The notes under the pieces are model-generated. The model had not been told where the DNA came from. It saw nothing but the letters and a program-made list of their open reading frames with translations, and did not search any database. A DNA stretch of 64,000 nt. Origin: Terrimonas sp. (GTDB lineage Bacteria; Bacteroidota; Bacteroidia; Chitinophagales; Chitinophagaceae). Shown piece by piece: positions 1-8,574 of the stretch; within the stretch, counting starts at the first letter, position 1, and each line of letters opens with the position of its first letter. The stretch is from the NCBI RefSeq assembly GCF_003075435.1, contig NZ_QCZJ01000002.1:301972-365971 (forward strand), given 5' to 3'. The translations under genes were made by a program, and so were the position numbers.

Positions 1-2022
1 GTGAACCTTGGCAATGATACCACCATATGTGCAGGCAACAGTGTAACCATTGATGCCGGACCTGGTGCAAGCTATGCATGGAGCAACGGGGCAACAAGCA
101 GAACGATCACCGTATCTCCGTCTTCAACAACAAGCTACTCTGTAACCGTAACCAATGCTACAGGTTGTACAGGCACTGATGCAAAACAGGTTAATGTAGG
201 TCCTGCCTTAACGGTTAATTTAGGACCAGACAAGGACTATTGCGGAGGATATATGCTGTTGGATGCAGGCGTAACAGGTGCTACCTATCAGTGGGGAAGC
301 ACTTATAATCCTGTCGCATATATTTGGGAGAAGAATCAGCAAACCGCTGCTACCGGTCCGGGCAAGTATTGGGTGACCGTAACTAAAAATGGTTGTACTG
401 CATCAGATACAATTGTACTGCATCCTAAAAAAGCGGTTACTGCATCATTCACTTATACTAAGGCAGGCGATGGTACCTGTGGACCATTTGAGTTAAGCGT
501 GACAGAAAATTCAGATGTATGCTCAGGAGCAGTTAATAATCGTGAGTGGAATTTTGGAGATGGAACAATAATAAGCGGAGTTAACCAATCTGTTACTCAT
601 ACATACAGTGCACCTGGTACATATACAGTAACATTGATAGTATCAACCAGTGCGCCTGCAAAGGATACAATAAAACAAACAATAACTTTTACCGGAGCAA
701 CTATCTCTGTAAATCTGGGTAACGATACTACTTTATGTTCTGGAAGCAGCCTTGTTCTTGATGCCGGCAACCCTGGTTTAACATATGTATGGAGCACCGG
801 TGAAACAAGCCAGACTATCAGCGTAAATACATCGGGTACTTATTCTGTAGAAGTTAATAATGGCTTATGCAAAGCTATAGGTACTATACAGGTAACTGTT
901 TCAGACGGGCTGAATATTCAGCTTGGCAATGATACTACCATATGTCCTTTAAATAGTGTAACGCTTGATGCGGGTAACTATCCTGGCGCTACTTATTTAT
1001 GGAGCAGTAATGCGGGTAATAAAACGTCTCAAACCGTTACTGTCAGCCCTGATGATCCCATGACTGTATACACAGTAACTGTTACCAGGGGAACATGTAC
1101 GGGCACAGGTACTAAAACTGTTTACGTTAGCTCAGCATTACCAGTAAATCTTGGCAACGATACAGCAATATGCGCCGGTTCAAATATTACGCTTGATGCA
1201 GGACACCCGGGTGCAACATACCTGTGGAATAATGGTACAGCATTCCAGACAAATACAGTTTATGAGGCTGGAACTTACAAGGTAACTGTCAATTACATGG
1301 GCTGTTCAGGCGAAGACTCAATCAATCTTGCATTGATTGCTGCACCGGCGCCGGTTGATCTGGGAGATGATATAAATATATGCTTTGGTAACAGCCTCGT
1401 ACTTGATGCGGGTGAATATGCAGGTGCAACATACTCATGGAGCACAGGTGAGACTACACGCACCATTACTGTTTCTTCAAGCAATACTTATAGTGTAACG
1501 GTAGCTAATGGTTGTGGAAGTCCTGTAACAGACGCTATTAATGTTACTATGGGTAATCTTCCTTCACCGGTTATTACGCAATCAGGTTTAGAATTGATTT
1601 GCACACAGGCGGATACTTATCAATGGTATAAAGATGGCATATTGATCCCTGGCGCAACAAATCAGAGATATAAAGCAAAAGGCTACGGCGTTTACTCGGT
1701 AGTAGTTACAAATACAGCTTTAGCATGTTCAGGAAAATCTGCTGACTACTGGTTTGTGCCTGCAGGTGAATTCTACCTCGGTGATATACGGTTGAAAATA
1801 ACACCTAACCCAAGTGCAGGACAAACCAAGCTTGTAGTGTCTAAATTACCGCCTAGGCCGATAAAAATGACGGTATACGACAGGATTGGAAGAAGATTGA
1901 TAACCAGGGAAATATCAAATGCTGTTAATGATATAAATATGACGGGATATGCTAAAGGATTATATTTTGTAGAATGTGTGCTTGATAACAACAGAGTAAT
2001 TCTTCCATTGGTAACCCAATAA
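1..2022 (+). CDS. Secreted repeat protein with PKD-like domain and T9SS C-terminal sorting domain (5'-partial)
   Basis: The frame is open from the first base of the window, so the N-terminus lies upstream; the GTG at position 1 is inside the gene and is not a start. The visible 673 residues contain about six immunoglobulin-like modules of roughly 70 residues, each opening with an LGNDTTIC-like motif and often closing with a second Cys. A PKD-like domain (about 145-230, WNFGDGT and HTYSAPGTYTV) interrupts them. The last ~75 residues (ITPNPSAG, YDRIGRRL, GLYFVE) match the type A sorting domain recognised by the Bacteroidota type IX secretion system, so the protein is expected to be exported across the outer membrane and cell-surface attached or released. 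Adhesin or cell-surface scaffold is an inference; no catalytic motif is visible. A strong terminator follows. Confidence 0.85.
   Translation: MNLGNDTTICAGNSVTIDAGPGASYAWSNGATSRTITVSPSSTTSYSVTVTNATGCTGTDAKQVNVGPALTVNLGPDKDYCGGYMLLDAGVTGATYQWGSTYNPVAYIWEKNQQTAATGPGKYWVTVTKNGCTASDTIVLHPKKAVTASFTYTKAGDGTCGPFELSVTENSDVCSGAVNNREWNFGDGTIISGVNQSVTHTYSAPGTYTVTLIVSTSAPAKDTIKQTITFTGATISVNLGNDTTLCSGSSLVLDAGNPGLTYVWSTGETSQTISVNTSGTYSVEVNNGLCKAIGTIQVTVSDGLNIQLGNDTTICPLNSVTLDAGNYPGATYLWSSNAGNKTSQTVTVSPDDPMTVYTVTVTRGTCTGTGTKTVYVSSALPVNLGNDTAICAGSNITLDAGHPGATYLWNNGTAFQTNTVYEAGTYKVTVNYMGCSGEDSINLALIAAPAPVDLGDDINICFGNSLVLDAGEYAGATYSWSTGETTRTITVSSSNTYSVTVANGCGSPVTDAINVTMGNLPSPVITQSGLELICTQADTYQWYKDGILIPGATNQRYKAKGYGVYSVVVTNTALACSGKSADYWFVPAGEFYLGDIRLKITPNPSAGQTKLVVSKLPPRPIKMTVYDRIGRRLITREISNAVNDINMTGYAKGLYFVECVLDNNRVILPLVTQ
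4..1560 (+). repeat. In-gene tandem Ig-like modules, unit about 210 bp
   Basis: Copies start near 4, 211, 712, 922, 1141 and 1354. Each encodes an LG-D-x-x-x-C opening, a DAG-x-x-YxW core and a TYxVTV closing strand. The gap between the second and third copies is filled by a PKD-like domain. The DNA of the copies has drifted more than the protein pattern, which suggests an old duplication under selection rather than a recent expansion. Confidence 0.75.
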
Positions 2023-2053
2023 AGTTTTTTCGCGAATCTGGTGGACAACAACC

Positions 2054-2087
2054 CATCCGACGGGGCTTCCCTGTCGGATGTTTTTTT
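2054..2087 (+). terminator. Rho-independent terminator after the T9SS protein
   Basis: A perfect 8-bp stem (catccgac at 2054-2061, gtcggatg at 2073-2080) with an 11-nt loop is followed directly by seven T residues. It lies 32 bp past the stop of the upstream gene. Confidence 0.88.
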
Positions 2088-2199
2088 ATGCACATATCTA
2101 TGGTATATTAAGGTATTCTTCGTATTTTTAAAATGCTACATAGAGCATCCGCCCCATGGCTTTGGAACAATTCATTAATTACTTCACTTTTAAAATTGT

Positions 2200-2574
2200 A
2201 TGCCCATGGTTACTACAACAGACATCGATCAGTTTACAGAGGAATGTAATGCCTGGAGAGAAGCATTACGTTCACAACGCGAAGAATTCAACAGAATGAA
2301 AAATGAACTTCAGGAAGCATCAGCACACATTACCAGTAAAGAATCTCTGAAAGCTGTTGAACATTATCAAAACCAGTTTGATATCCAACTCTCCAACATT
2401 CATGATGTTAAGCAATCAATAAAAATGTACGCTAAGATGTGTGCCTTACAACCGGCAGGAGATGATATTATGCTGTCGGAACACGAGCGCATTGCATCGG
2501 ATTATAATGATTTACAGCGTACATTACAGGAGCTTAAGCATGAATTCCGGCAATTTCTTATAAGCTATTCATAA
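2200..2574 (+). CDS. Small helical/coiled-coil protein, function unknown
   Basis: This gene encodes 124 residues with no signal peptide, no membrane segment and only one Cys. The composition is rich in Glu, Gln, Lys and His, with heptad-like spacing of Leu, Met and Ile across most of the length, so a long alpha-helical hairpin or coiled coil is likely. No known family was recognised. The ATG at 2200 gives MPMVTTTD; the second ATG two codons later (2206) is an equally possible start. The gene has its own upstream gap after the terminator and lies 99 bp before the EF-G-like gene on the same strand, so the two may be co-transcribed. A cytoplasmic partner role is only an inference from position. 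Confidence 0.7.
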   Translation: MPMVTTTDIDQFTEECNAWREALRSQREEFNRMKNELQEASAHITSKESLKAVEHYQNQFDIQLSNIHDVKQSIKMYAKMCALQPAGDDIMLSEHERIASDYNDLQRTLQELKHEFRQFLISYS

Positions 2575-2673
2575 ATATCCTTTTTTGCATTTTACATCGC
2601 AGTATATAAAATACTGCGGGAGGATTTGTTATGTCCTCACCCAACTATTTTTTAACGATTAAAATTATTTGCC

Positions 2674-4815
2674 ATGGCTGCCGAGTTCGACACATCCCAT
2701 GTAAAAAACATAGTACTACTTGGGCATGCAGGCTCCGGTAAAACGGCGCTTGCAGAATGTTTACTTTTTGAAGCCGGTTTAATAACGCGCAGGGGCACCA
2801 TTGCCGAAAAAAATACGGTTGGTGATTACCATGAATTAGAGCAGGAAAGAGGGAATACCATTTTTTCAAAGCTTATGCATACCAAATGGCGCGGATATAA
2901 AATTAATATTATTGACACGCCGGGTTATGACGATTTTTCAGGAGAAGTATTATCTGCGCTTCGTGTAGCCGATACCGGTATAATGCTGCTGAATGCCGCA
3001 ATGGGCGTTGAAGTAGGAACAGATATTATCTGGCAATATACTGAGCAATTTAAAACACCTATGATTTTTGCGGTCAATCATCTTGATAATGAATCCGCTG
3101 ATTTTGACGCAACTGTACAGGAAGCAAAACAGCATTTCGGTAATAAAATTACCATCATACAATACCCCCTTCAGCAAGGAGAAGGTTTTCATTGTATTAT
3201 TGATGTGCTGAGGATGACAATGTATAAATTTAAAGATGCAGGTGGAAAGCCTGAGAAGCTACCCATCCCTGATAGTGAGCGCGAGAAGGCCGATCAGCTG
3301 CATAAAGAGCTTATAGAAGCGGTTGCCGGAAATGATGAAACCCTGATGGAGAAATATTTTGAAAAAGGAGAACTGGATGAAGATGAAATAAAAACAGGCA
3401 TGAAAAAAGCAATGATCAATCATGACCTGTTTCCTTTATTCTGCCTTTCGGCAGAAAGAAATATGGGTTGTGGACGATTGATGGGATTTATTGACAATGT
3501 TTGCCCCAGCGCTAATGAAATGCCCGCACAGGTATCCGTCAAGGGTGAACCGGTTGCCTGCAATGCCGCTTCGCCGGTTTGTGCATTTGTATTCAAATCC
3601 GTGTCAGAATCTCATGTCGGCGATTTGTCTTTCCTGAAAATTTTTTCAGGCACACTAAAAACCGGAATGGAACTTATTAATGAAACTACCGGAGCATATG
3701 AAAAGATCAACCAGCTTTACGTGGTAGAGGGCAATAAGCGAATTAATGTAAATGAACTTAGTGCCGGTGATATAGGTGCTACATTAAAGCTGAAGAACAC
3801 GCATGTAAATAATACATTGCACGAAAAAAACAGCCATTACGAACTACAGTCTATTGCTTTTCCTCCTGCCAATATGAGTATTGCCATAAGCAGCCAGAAA
3901 AAAGGAGAGGAGGAGAAACTCGCTTCAGCACTTCACCAGCTCAGGGAAGAAGATCCAACAATTATTGTTGAAGTGTCACCGGAACTAAAGCAAACCATAT
4001 TGCATTGCCAGGGCGATATGCACCTTGCTGTAATTAAATGGAAATTACTGCATCAGTATAAGGTTGATGTTACTTTTACTGATCCGCGTATTCCATACAG
4101 GGAAACTATTCAAACTGCCGCTGAAGCAATATACAGGCATAAAAAACAATCAGGTGGCGCAGGACAGTTTGGAGAGGTACATATGCGCATTGAGCCGTGG
4201 TATGAGAACATGCCTGATCCGCAAGGACTAAATGTGCGCGGCAGGGAAGTACAGGAGTTGCCCTGGGGTGGTAAGCTGGCTTTTTATAACTGTATTGTAG
4301 GCGGTGCTATTGACCAGCGGTTTTTGCCATCAATATTAAAGGGCGTAATGGAAAAAATGCAGGAAGGCCCCTTGACAGGTTCTCATGTAAGAGATATACG
4401 GGTCTCTGTCTTTGACGGGCGTATGCATCCGGTGGATAGCAATGACATTTCGTTTAAAATAGCCGGACTGATGGCTTTTAAAAACGCATTTCAGTTATCG
4501 GCCCCGCAATTACTTGAGCCAATAGAATATGTAGAAATACTTTGCCCGGAGAACATAACTGGGGCTGTTATTGGTGATCTTCAAACACGCAGGGCAATTA
4601 TTGAAGGCATTAATGTGGAAGGAAATTTTACAAAAGTAATTGCTAAAGTACCGCTTGCTGAAATGAATGATTATTCTTCTGCACTGCGTTCGCTTACCCA
4701 GGGAAGGGCTAAATTCACCAAGCGCTTTTTCGAATACGCCGTTGTGCCTTATGAAACACAGAAAAAACTCACAGAAAGCTATAGTAAATTGAGTAAAGAG
4801 GAAATGGTTGGCTGA
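2674..4815 (+). CDS. Elongation factor G-like GTPase (EF-G paralogue)
   Basis: The 713-residue protein has the full EF-G domain order: a GTPase domain (P-loop GHAGSGKT at 17-24, G3 DTPGYDDF at 81-88, G4 NHLD at 135-138), beta-barrel domain II, and domains III to V ending in the EF-G C-terminal fold. In canonical EF-G the G3 motif is DTPGH, and that His helps activate hydrolysis; here it is Tyr85. The NKxD motif also reads NHLD. These changes are typical of the divergent EF-G-like family present beside true fusA in many bacteria, whose role is not settled (ribosome-linked GTPase rather than the housekeeping translocase). No rpsL, rpsG or tuf neighbours are present, which also argues against this being the housekeeping copy. 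Confidence 0.9.
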   Translation: MAAEFDTSHVKNIVLLGHAGSGKTALAECLLFEAGLITRRGTIAEKNTVGDYHELEQERGNTIFSKLMHTKWRGYKINIIDTPGYDDFSGEVLSALRVADTGIMLLNAAMGVEVGTDIIWQYTEQFKTPMIFAVNHLDNESADFDATVQEAKQHFGNKITIIQYPLQQGEGFHCIIDVLRMTMYKFKDAGGKPEKLPIPDSEREKADQLHKELIEAVAGNDETLMEKYFEKGELDEDEIKTGMKKAMINHDLFPLFCLSAERNMGCGRLMGFIDNVCPSANEMPAQVSVKGEPVACNAASPVCAFVFKSVSESHVGDLSFLKIFSGTLKTGMELINETTGAYEKINQLYVVEGNKRINVNELSAGDIGATLKLKNTHVNNTLHEKNSHYELQSIAFPPANMSIAISSQKKGEEEKLASALHQLREEDPTIIVEVSPELKQTILHCQGDMHLAVIKWKLLHQYKVDVTFTDPRIPYRETIQTAAEAIYRHKKQSGGAGQFGEVHMRIEPWYENMPDPQGLNVRGREVQELPWGGKLAFYNCIVGGAIDQRFLPSILKGVMEKMQEGPLTGSHVRDIRVSVFDGRMHPVDSNDISFKIAGLMAFKNAFQLSAPQLLEPIEYVEILCPENITGAVIGDLQTRRAIIEGINVEGNFTKVIAKVPLAEMNDYSSALRSLTQGRAKFTKRFFEYAVVPYETQKKLTESYSKLSKEEMVG

Positions 4816-4878
4816 ATATGAGATCATTAAATACTGCCGTTATAAGGCGACGGGGCGAATTCAGGTGCTTTATCATTT

Positions 4879-5568
4879 TTATCCGTCTTTTAATCCCACA
4901 ATAATATTAATGGTCAACGCCACTATGATCGTATTATAGATAAAAGAGATAAAACCATGCAGTAAGGCAAGTTTGCGTACCTTCTTTGAAGATATATCAA
5001 CATCTGATACCTGGAATGTCATGCCTATTACAAAGGAAAAATAGGCAAAATCCAGGAAGTCGGGCAACTGATCATTGGGGAAATCAAGCCCACCCTGGTG
5101 GGTATCAGGTTTACTTTCATGATTGCCATAATACATATGTGCATACCGTGCAGTAAAAAGAGTATGAACCGTTATCCATGAAAGAATCATTCCGGCTAAT
5201 GCAAGTGGCACGTGCAGTGCTTTTCCCGGGCTTGTTTCGTTTTTTTCCGTAAGCAGTAATATAATAGCCAGCATACTTGCGGCAGAACAAACCAGTACTA
5301 TAATAAAAATGATTACCCGGCTCGGATCATCCTGTGCTGCCTGCCTGCGGATTTGTGTATGCGGTGTGGTAAAAAAAGATAGCCAGTACAATATCAACAG
5401 GCAAAAGCAAAATACATCCCAGCCCAGCATTATTCGCGAAGCGATATCTGCCTCAATGAATAAAAATGGTATGCCCGCTGCAAATGCCATACATAGCAGC
5501 AACTTTGCAATAGCGTGTTGACGGTTCAACCAATTTTGCTTTTCAGCGCTTTTTACAGCTTTACTCAT
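4879..5568 (-). CDS. DUF1345 family membrane protein
   Basis: The protein has 229 residues and five or six hydrophobic segments. The conserved DUF1345 block is clear: a VHTLFTARYAHMYY helix, then a GGLDFP turn, then PDFLDFAYFSFVIGMTFQVSDV, and a C-terminal helix with NTIIVALTINI. The biochemical role of this family is unknown; it is an inner-membrane protein. It is the last gene of a minus-strand group (PAS kinase, DUF486, DUF1345) with gaps of 43 and 38 bp and converges with the EF-G-like gene. No clear terminator hairpin was seen in the 63-bp convergent gap. Confidence 0.85.
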   Translation of the reverse strand: MSKAVKSAEKQNWLNRQHAIAKLLLCMAFAAGIPFLFIEADIASRIMLGWDVFCFCLLILYWLSFFTTPHTQIRRQAAQDDPSRVIIFIIVLVCSAASMLAIILLLTEKNETSPGKALHVPLALAGMILSWITVHTLFTARYAHMYYGNHESKPDTHQGGLDFPNDQLPDFLDFAYFSFVIGMTFQVSDVDISSKKVRKLALLHGFISFIYNTIIVALTINIIVGLKDG

Positions 5569-5606
5569 GCCGCCCCTTAATGTTCTAAAAAAAATCTTAT
5601 TCGTCT

Positions 5607-5978
5607 TTATTTTTTAAAGATAAAATATACTGCACCTACCAGAAGTACACAGCCTATAAGGTGATTAACAGTTAAAGTTAAATTTTTGAAAACGATCTTC
5701 GAAAAAATAACAAATACAACCAGCGTAATTATTTCCTGCAGTACTTTTAACTGTAACAATGAAAAAGGACCACCCAGTTGGTCTGAGCCTATCCTGTTTG
5801 CCGGCACCTGGAAACAATATTCAAAAAAGGCTATTCCCCAGCTAACCAAAATAATCAACCACATAGAAGTAGTTGCATGCCCTGTTCCTCTGCCAAAAAA
5901 TTTGAGATGCCCGTACCATGCCAATGTCATAAATGAATTTGAAAGCAGCAGCAGGAGAATAGTATAAAACGATTTCAT
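5607..5978 (-). CDS. DUF486 / DMT-like small membrane protein
   Basis: The protein has 123 residues and four predicted transmembrane helices, matching the DUF486 family, a small relative of the drug/metabolite transporter fold. Diagnostic parts are the N-terminal helix ending in AWYGHLKF, the central SWGIAFFEYCFQVPANR and the LLQLKVLQEIITL stretch. Substrate and direction of transport are unknown for the family. It sits between the PAS kinase gene and the DUF1345 gene on the same strand, so the three are probably one transcript. Confidence 0.85.
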   Translation of the reverse strand: MKSFYTILLLLLSNSFMTLAWYGHLKFFGRGTGHATTSMWLIILVSWGIAFFEYCFQVPANRIGSDQLGGPFSLLQLKVLQEIITLVVFVIFSKIVFKNLTLTVNHLIGCVLLVGAVYFIFKK

Positions 5979-6021
5979 TGAAAATTTTCCGGAAATATAT
6001 AAAAAGTATTATTGCCGGTAA

Positions 6022-7461
6022 CTAAATTTCAAATTCAACTTTTAGGGTAAATCCGTTGCCGGGTGAAGAGGTCATCTCTACATTTCCCTGGTACAGTTCA
6101 ATACGGTTCCTGATATTGCGCAATCCCAGTCCCTGGTTATTTTCAGATAGATTTACACCAATACCATCATCAATAATTGTAAGCTGCACTTTTGCATCAG
6201 GCTTCCTGATTATGATACTCGCATTTTTTGCCCTGGAGTGTTTTGTTATATTATTAAGCTGCTCCTGTATTATCCTGTACAGCATCAGCATGTGACTTTC
6301 TGTTAATCCCGCCTGATCAAAATCCAGCATATCTACAGTAATGTTGATGTCCTGTACTCCTGCAATTACATCTGCCAGGCTATTTACTGAATGCTCTAAC
6401 CCAAGTTCTTTAAGCAGGGGTGGGGCAAGGTTTTTTGATAAGTTTCTTAATTCAACAATGGCTTTGTCAATATATTCATTGCTTTTTTTCAGCAATCCTT
6501 CTCTTATATTGTCATTTGTAATTGAATGCTCTATATATAGTTTGACCACTCCCAGTAGCTGGTTAACATTATCATGCAGCTCTTCGGCAAGTTTGCGCCG
6601 CTCGCTTTCCTGTGTATCCATAACGGTTCTGGCTAACTGCCTCCTGTAGGTTATTTCTTTTTCAGTGAGCTGTTTTTCCAGATCCCGCTGTTCTGTACGA
6701 TCCTGCATTGATACAATTAACCTGAAGGGTTTTCCATCGGCGCCTCTTAAAATAGAAAACCAATCTGTAATAACTTTATAGGAGCCGTCTTTGCATAAAA
6801 ACCGGTATTCATTATGAACACTTTCAATATCCTGCTCCTGCATAGCTTTATTCAGCTTGTCTATTACTTTCTGCTTGTCTTCATGATGAATATTTGATTT
6901 CCACCATTCAAAACCTTCCTTCATATCAGCTGCGTCATAACCAAACAACAATTTTATATTATTGTTGTAATACAGCTCCCTGCTGCTCATATTCCAATCC
7001 CAAAGCCCTTCCTTCGATGCTTTATTTAAAAGATTATATCTCAGGAGATTTTCCTGAGATATTTTCTCTTCAGCAATCTTCTGAGTGGCGTCTTCAATCA
7101 ATACTACAAAAAAAACGTTCCCATCATCATCTGTAAAATCATTCACCTGCGCATTGCAGGATATATTTTCACCCGATTGAGTAATAATATTGAGCACCTT
7201 TTGCTCATTTTTTTCTGTTACCTGAAAAAATGCTGAAAATTGATTTGCTATACCTGCGCCCGAACTGAGCAACAATGAAAAATTTTTTCGGAGTAACTCT
7301 GCTGCATTATATTTTACTATTTCACTGAAAGCTTGATTTACATAACTGAAATTATATTTTGCATCCAGTCGTGCTATGCCGGTGGTAACGGAAGCCAGGA
7401 TTAAATCGATCTCTTTATTTGAAAATGATAGGGATTTACTTTTTTCAGATTTTATTTTCAT
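6022..7461 (-). CDS. PAS-domain sensor histidine kinase (HisKA_3/NarL type), cytoplasmic
   Basis: The 479-residue kinase has two PAS domains (about 20-130 and 135-260; the second has the WDWNMSSRELYY opening and a PAC-like tail ending in QDRTEQRDLE). It is followed by a HisKA_3 dimerisation helix with the phospho-acceptor His296 in ERRKLAEELHDNVNQ, and a HATPase with DDGIG and GLGLRNI boxes. No transmembrane segment is seen, so it should sense an internal signal. The ATG at 7461 is preferred over one 21 bp upstream because the protein then begins MKIKSEKS. No response regulator gene adjoins it, which makes it an orphan kinase. HisKA_3 kinases usually pair with LuxR-type regulators, so the partner should be elsewhere. 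The neighbours are two membrane proteins of unknown role. Confidence 0.9.
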   Translation of the reverse strand: MKIKSEKSKSLSFSNKEIDLILASVTTGIARLDAKYNFSYVNQAFSEIVKYNAAELLRKNFSLLLSSGAGIANQFSAFFQVTEKNEQKVLNIITQSGENISCNAQVNDFTDDDGNVFFVVLIEDATQKIAEEKISQENLLRYNLLNKASKEGLWDWNMSSRELYYNNNIKLLFGYDAADMKEGFEWWKSNIHHEDKQKVIDKLNKAMQEQDIESVHNEYRFLCKDGSYKVITDWFSILRGADGKPFRLIVSMQDRTEQRDLEKQLTEKEITYRRQLARTVMDTQESERRKLAEELHDNVNQLLGVVKLYIEHSITNDNIREGLLKKSNEYIDKAIVELRNLSKNLAPPLLKELGLEHSVNSLADVIAGVQDINITVDMLDFDQAGLTESHMLMLYRIIQEQLNNITKHSRAKNASIIIRKPDAKVQLTIIDDGIGVNLSENNQGLGLRNIRNRIELYQGNVEMTSSPGNGFTLKVEFEI

Positions 7462-7615
7462 AGCAAAATTGTAATGCAACAATAAATGTAATTCAGTTCG
7501 CAGAAAAATACGTCAATTTAATTTACATAAAATGGGAGATTGAAACCATTACAAGATAGCAACTAATTTTTTAATTTGAATTATATACCCTATAATTAGG
7601 TGGAAATAATCGGCG

Positions 7616-8554
7616 ATGGATGCAGGTAATACAGTAGTTAGTAAAAAACCAGTACCTGAAGAAATGCCTGAGACCAAAGCTATTTGGTTGAAAGCATTGC
7701 TCAGTCTTGTTTTGTATATAGGCATCTATTATTTTTTATTCCAGCAGAAAATTAAATGGATATTGCTGTTGGTAGTAGTGATGATCATACATGAAGCAGG
7801 GCATTTTATAGCCATGAAGTATTTTAAATACAAAGATGTGCAATTGTTCTTTGTACCGTTCCTCGGAGCTTTCGTTTCAGGCAGACCAGGTATTATATCA
7901 CAAAGGCAAAGGATAATTACGCTATTGGCAGGCCCTTTACCCGGTATTATCACAGGAATATTACTGTTTGTAATATTTAAGTATAATCAACAGATTTTTT
8001 ACTATCACCTTTCTTTAATGTTTGTTCTGCTGAATATATTCAATCTTTTACCTGTAAGCCCGCTTGATGGCGGACAATTAATTGAAAATCTTTCTTCAGG
8101 TACAAACAGGATCATTCAACCCATATTTCTTGCCGCATCAGGTATAGCTTTATTTTATTTTGCACTTGTTACACATAATTATTTTATTCTGCTTATTGTT
8201 TGGCTAATTGTAACGAGGTTGAGGGCGCAAATAATGCAGAACAGGATATATAACGATCTTGACAAATCATCCGTTCCATATAATAAATCGTACGAAGCTT
8301 TAAGTGATGAAGAATATATGAACATACGAAAATGCATCATCAGGAGAGTACCTTCTCTGAAAAGTTATGATGAAGATGAGATTTCGGATGATGAAGGACC
8401 TGTTATGGAATACGTTCAAAAGTTATTAAAAGGTACAGCTAAAAACGACATGACATTGCAGTATAAAATTGTTGTGATAGCAGTATGGATTATATTTACA
8501 GTTTTTCCAATTATTATGTATGTACTTTGTACTCCGGGGTATCATATATTTTGA
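7616..8554 (+). CDS. Site-2 protease family (M50) zinc metalloprotease
   Basis: The 312-residue protein has several hydrophobic helices. The zinc-binding HEAGH is at 59-63 inside a membrane segment, and the second motif NLLPVSPLDGGQ (Asp151 as third ligand) lies in a later helix; both are hallmarks of peptidase M50. The C-terminal part (about 200-270) is soluble and acidic, and a final helix lies at about 280-305. S2P enzymes cleave membrane-embedded substrates such as anti-sigma factors, but none is encoded nearby and no PDZ domain is present, so the substrate is unknown. The gene diverges from the PAS kinase and lies 20 bp upstream of pepT, so the two may be co-transcribed. Confidence 0.88.
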   Translation: MDAGNTVVSKKPVPEEMPETKAIWLKALLSLVLYIGIYYFLFQQKIKWILLLVVVMIIHEAGHFIAMKYFKYKDVQLFFVPFLGAFVSGRPGIISQRQRIITLLAGPLPGIITGILLFVIFKYNQQIFYYHLSLMFVLLNIFNLLPVSPLDGGQLIENLSSGTNRIIQPIFLAASGIALFYFALVTHNYFILLIVWLIVTRLRAQIMQNRIYNDLDKSSVPYNKSYEALSDEEYMNIRKCIIRRVPSLKSYDEDEISDDEGPVMEYVQKLLKGTAKNDMTLQYKIVVIAVWIIFTVFPIIMYVLCTPGYHIF

Positions 8555-8574
8555 TTTTATAAATATAGTATGGC

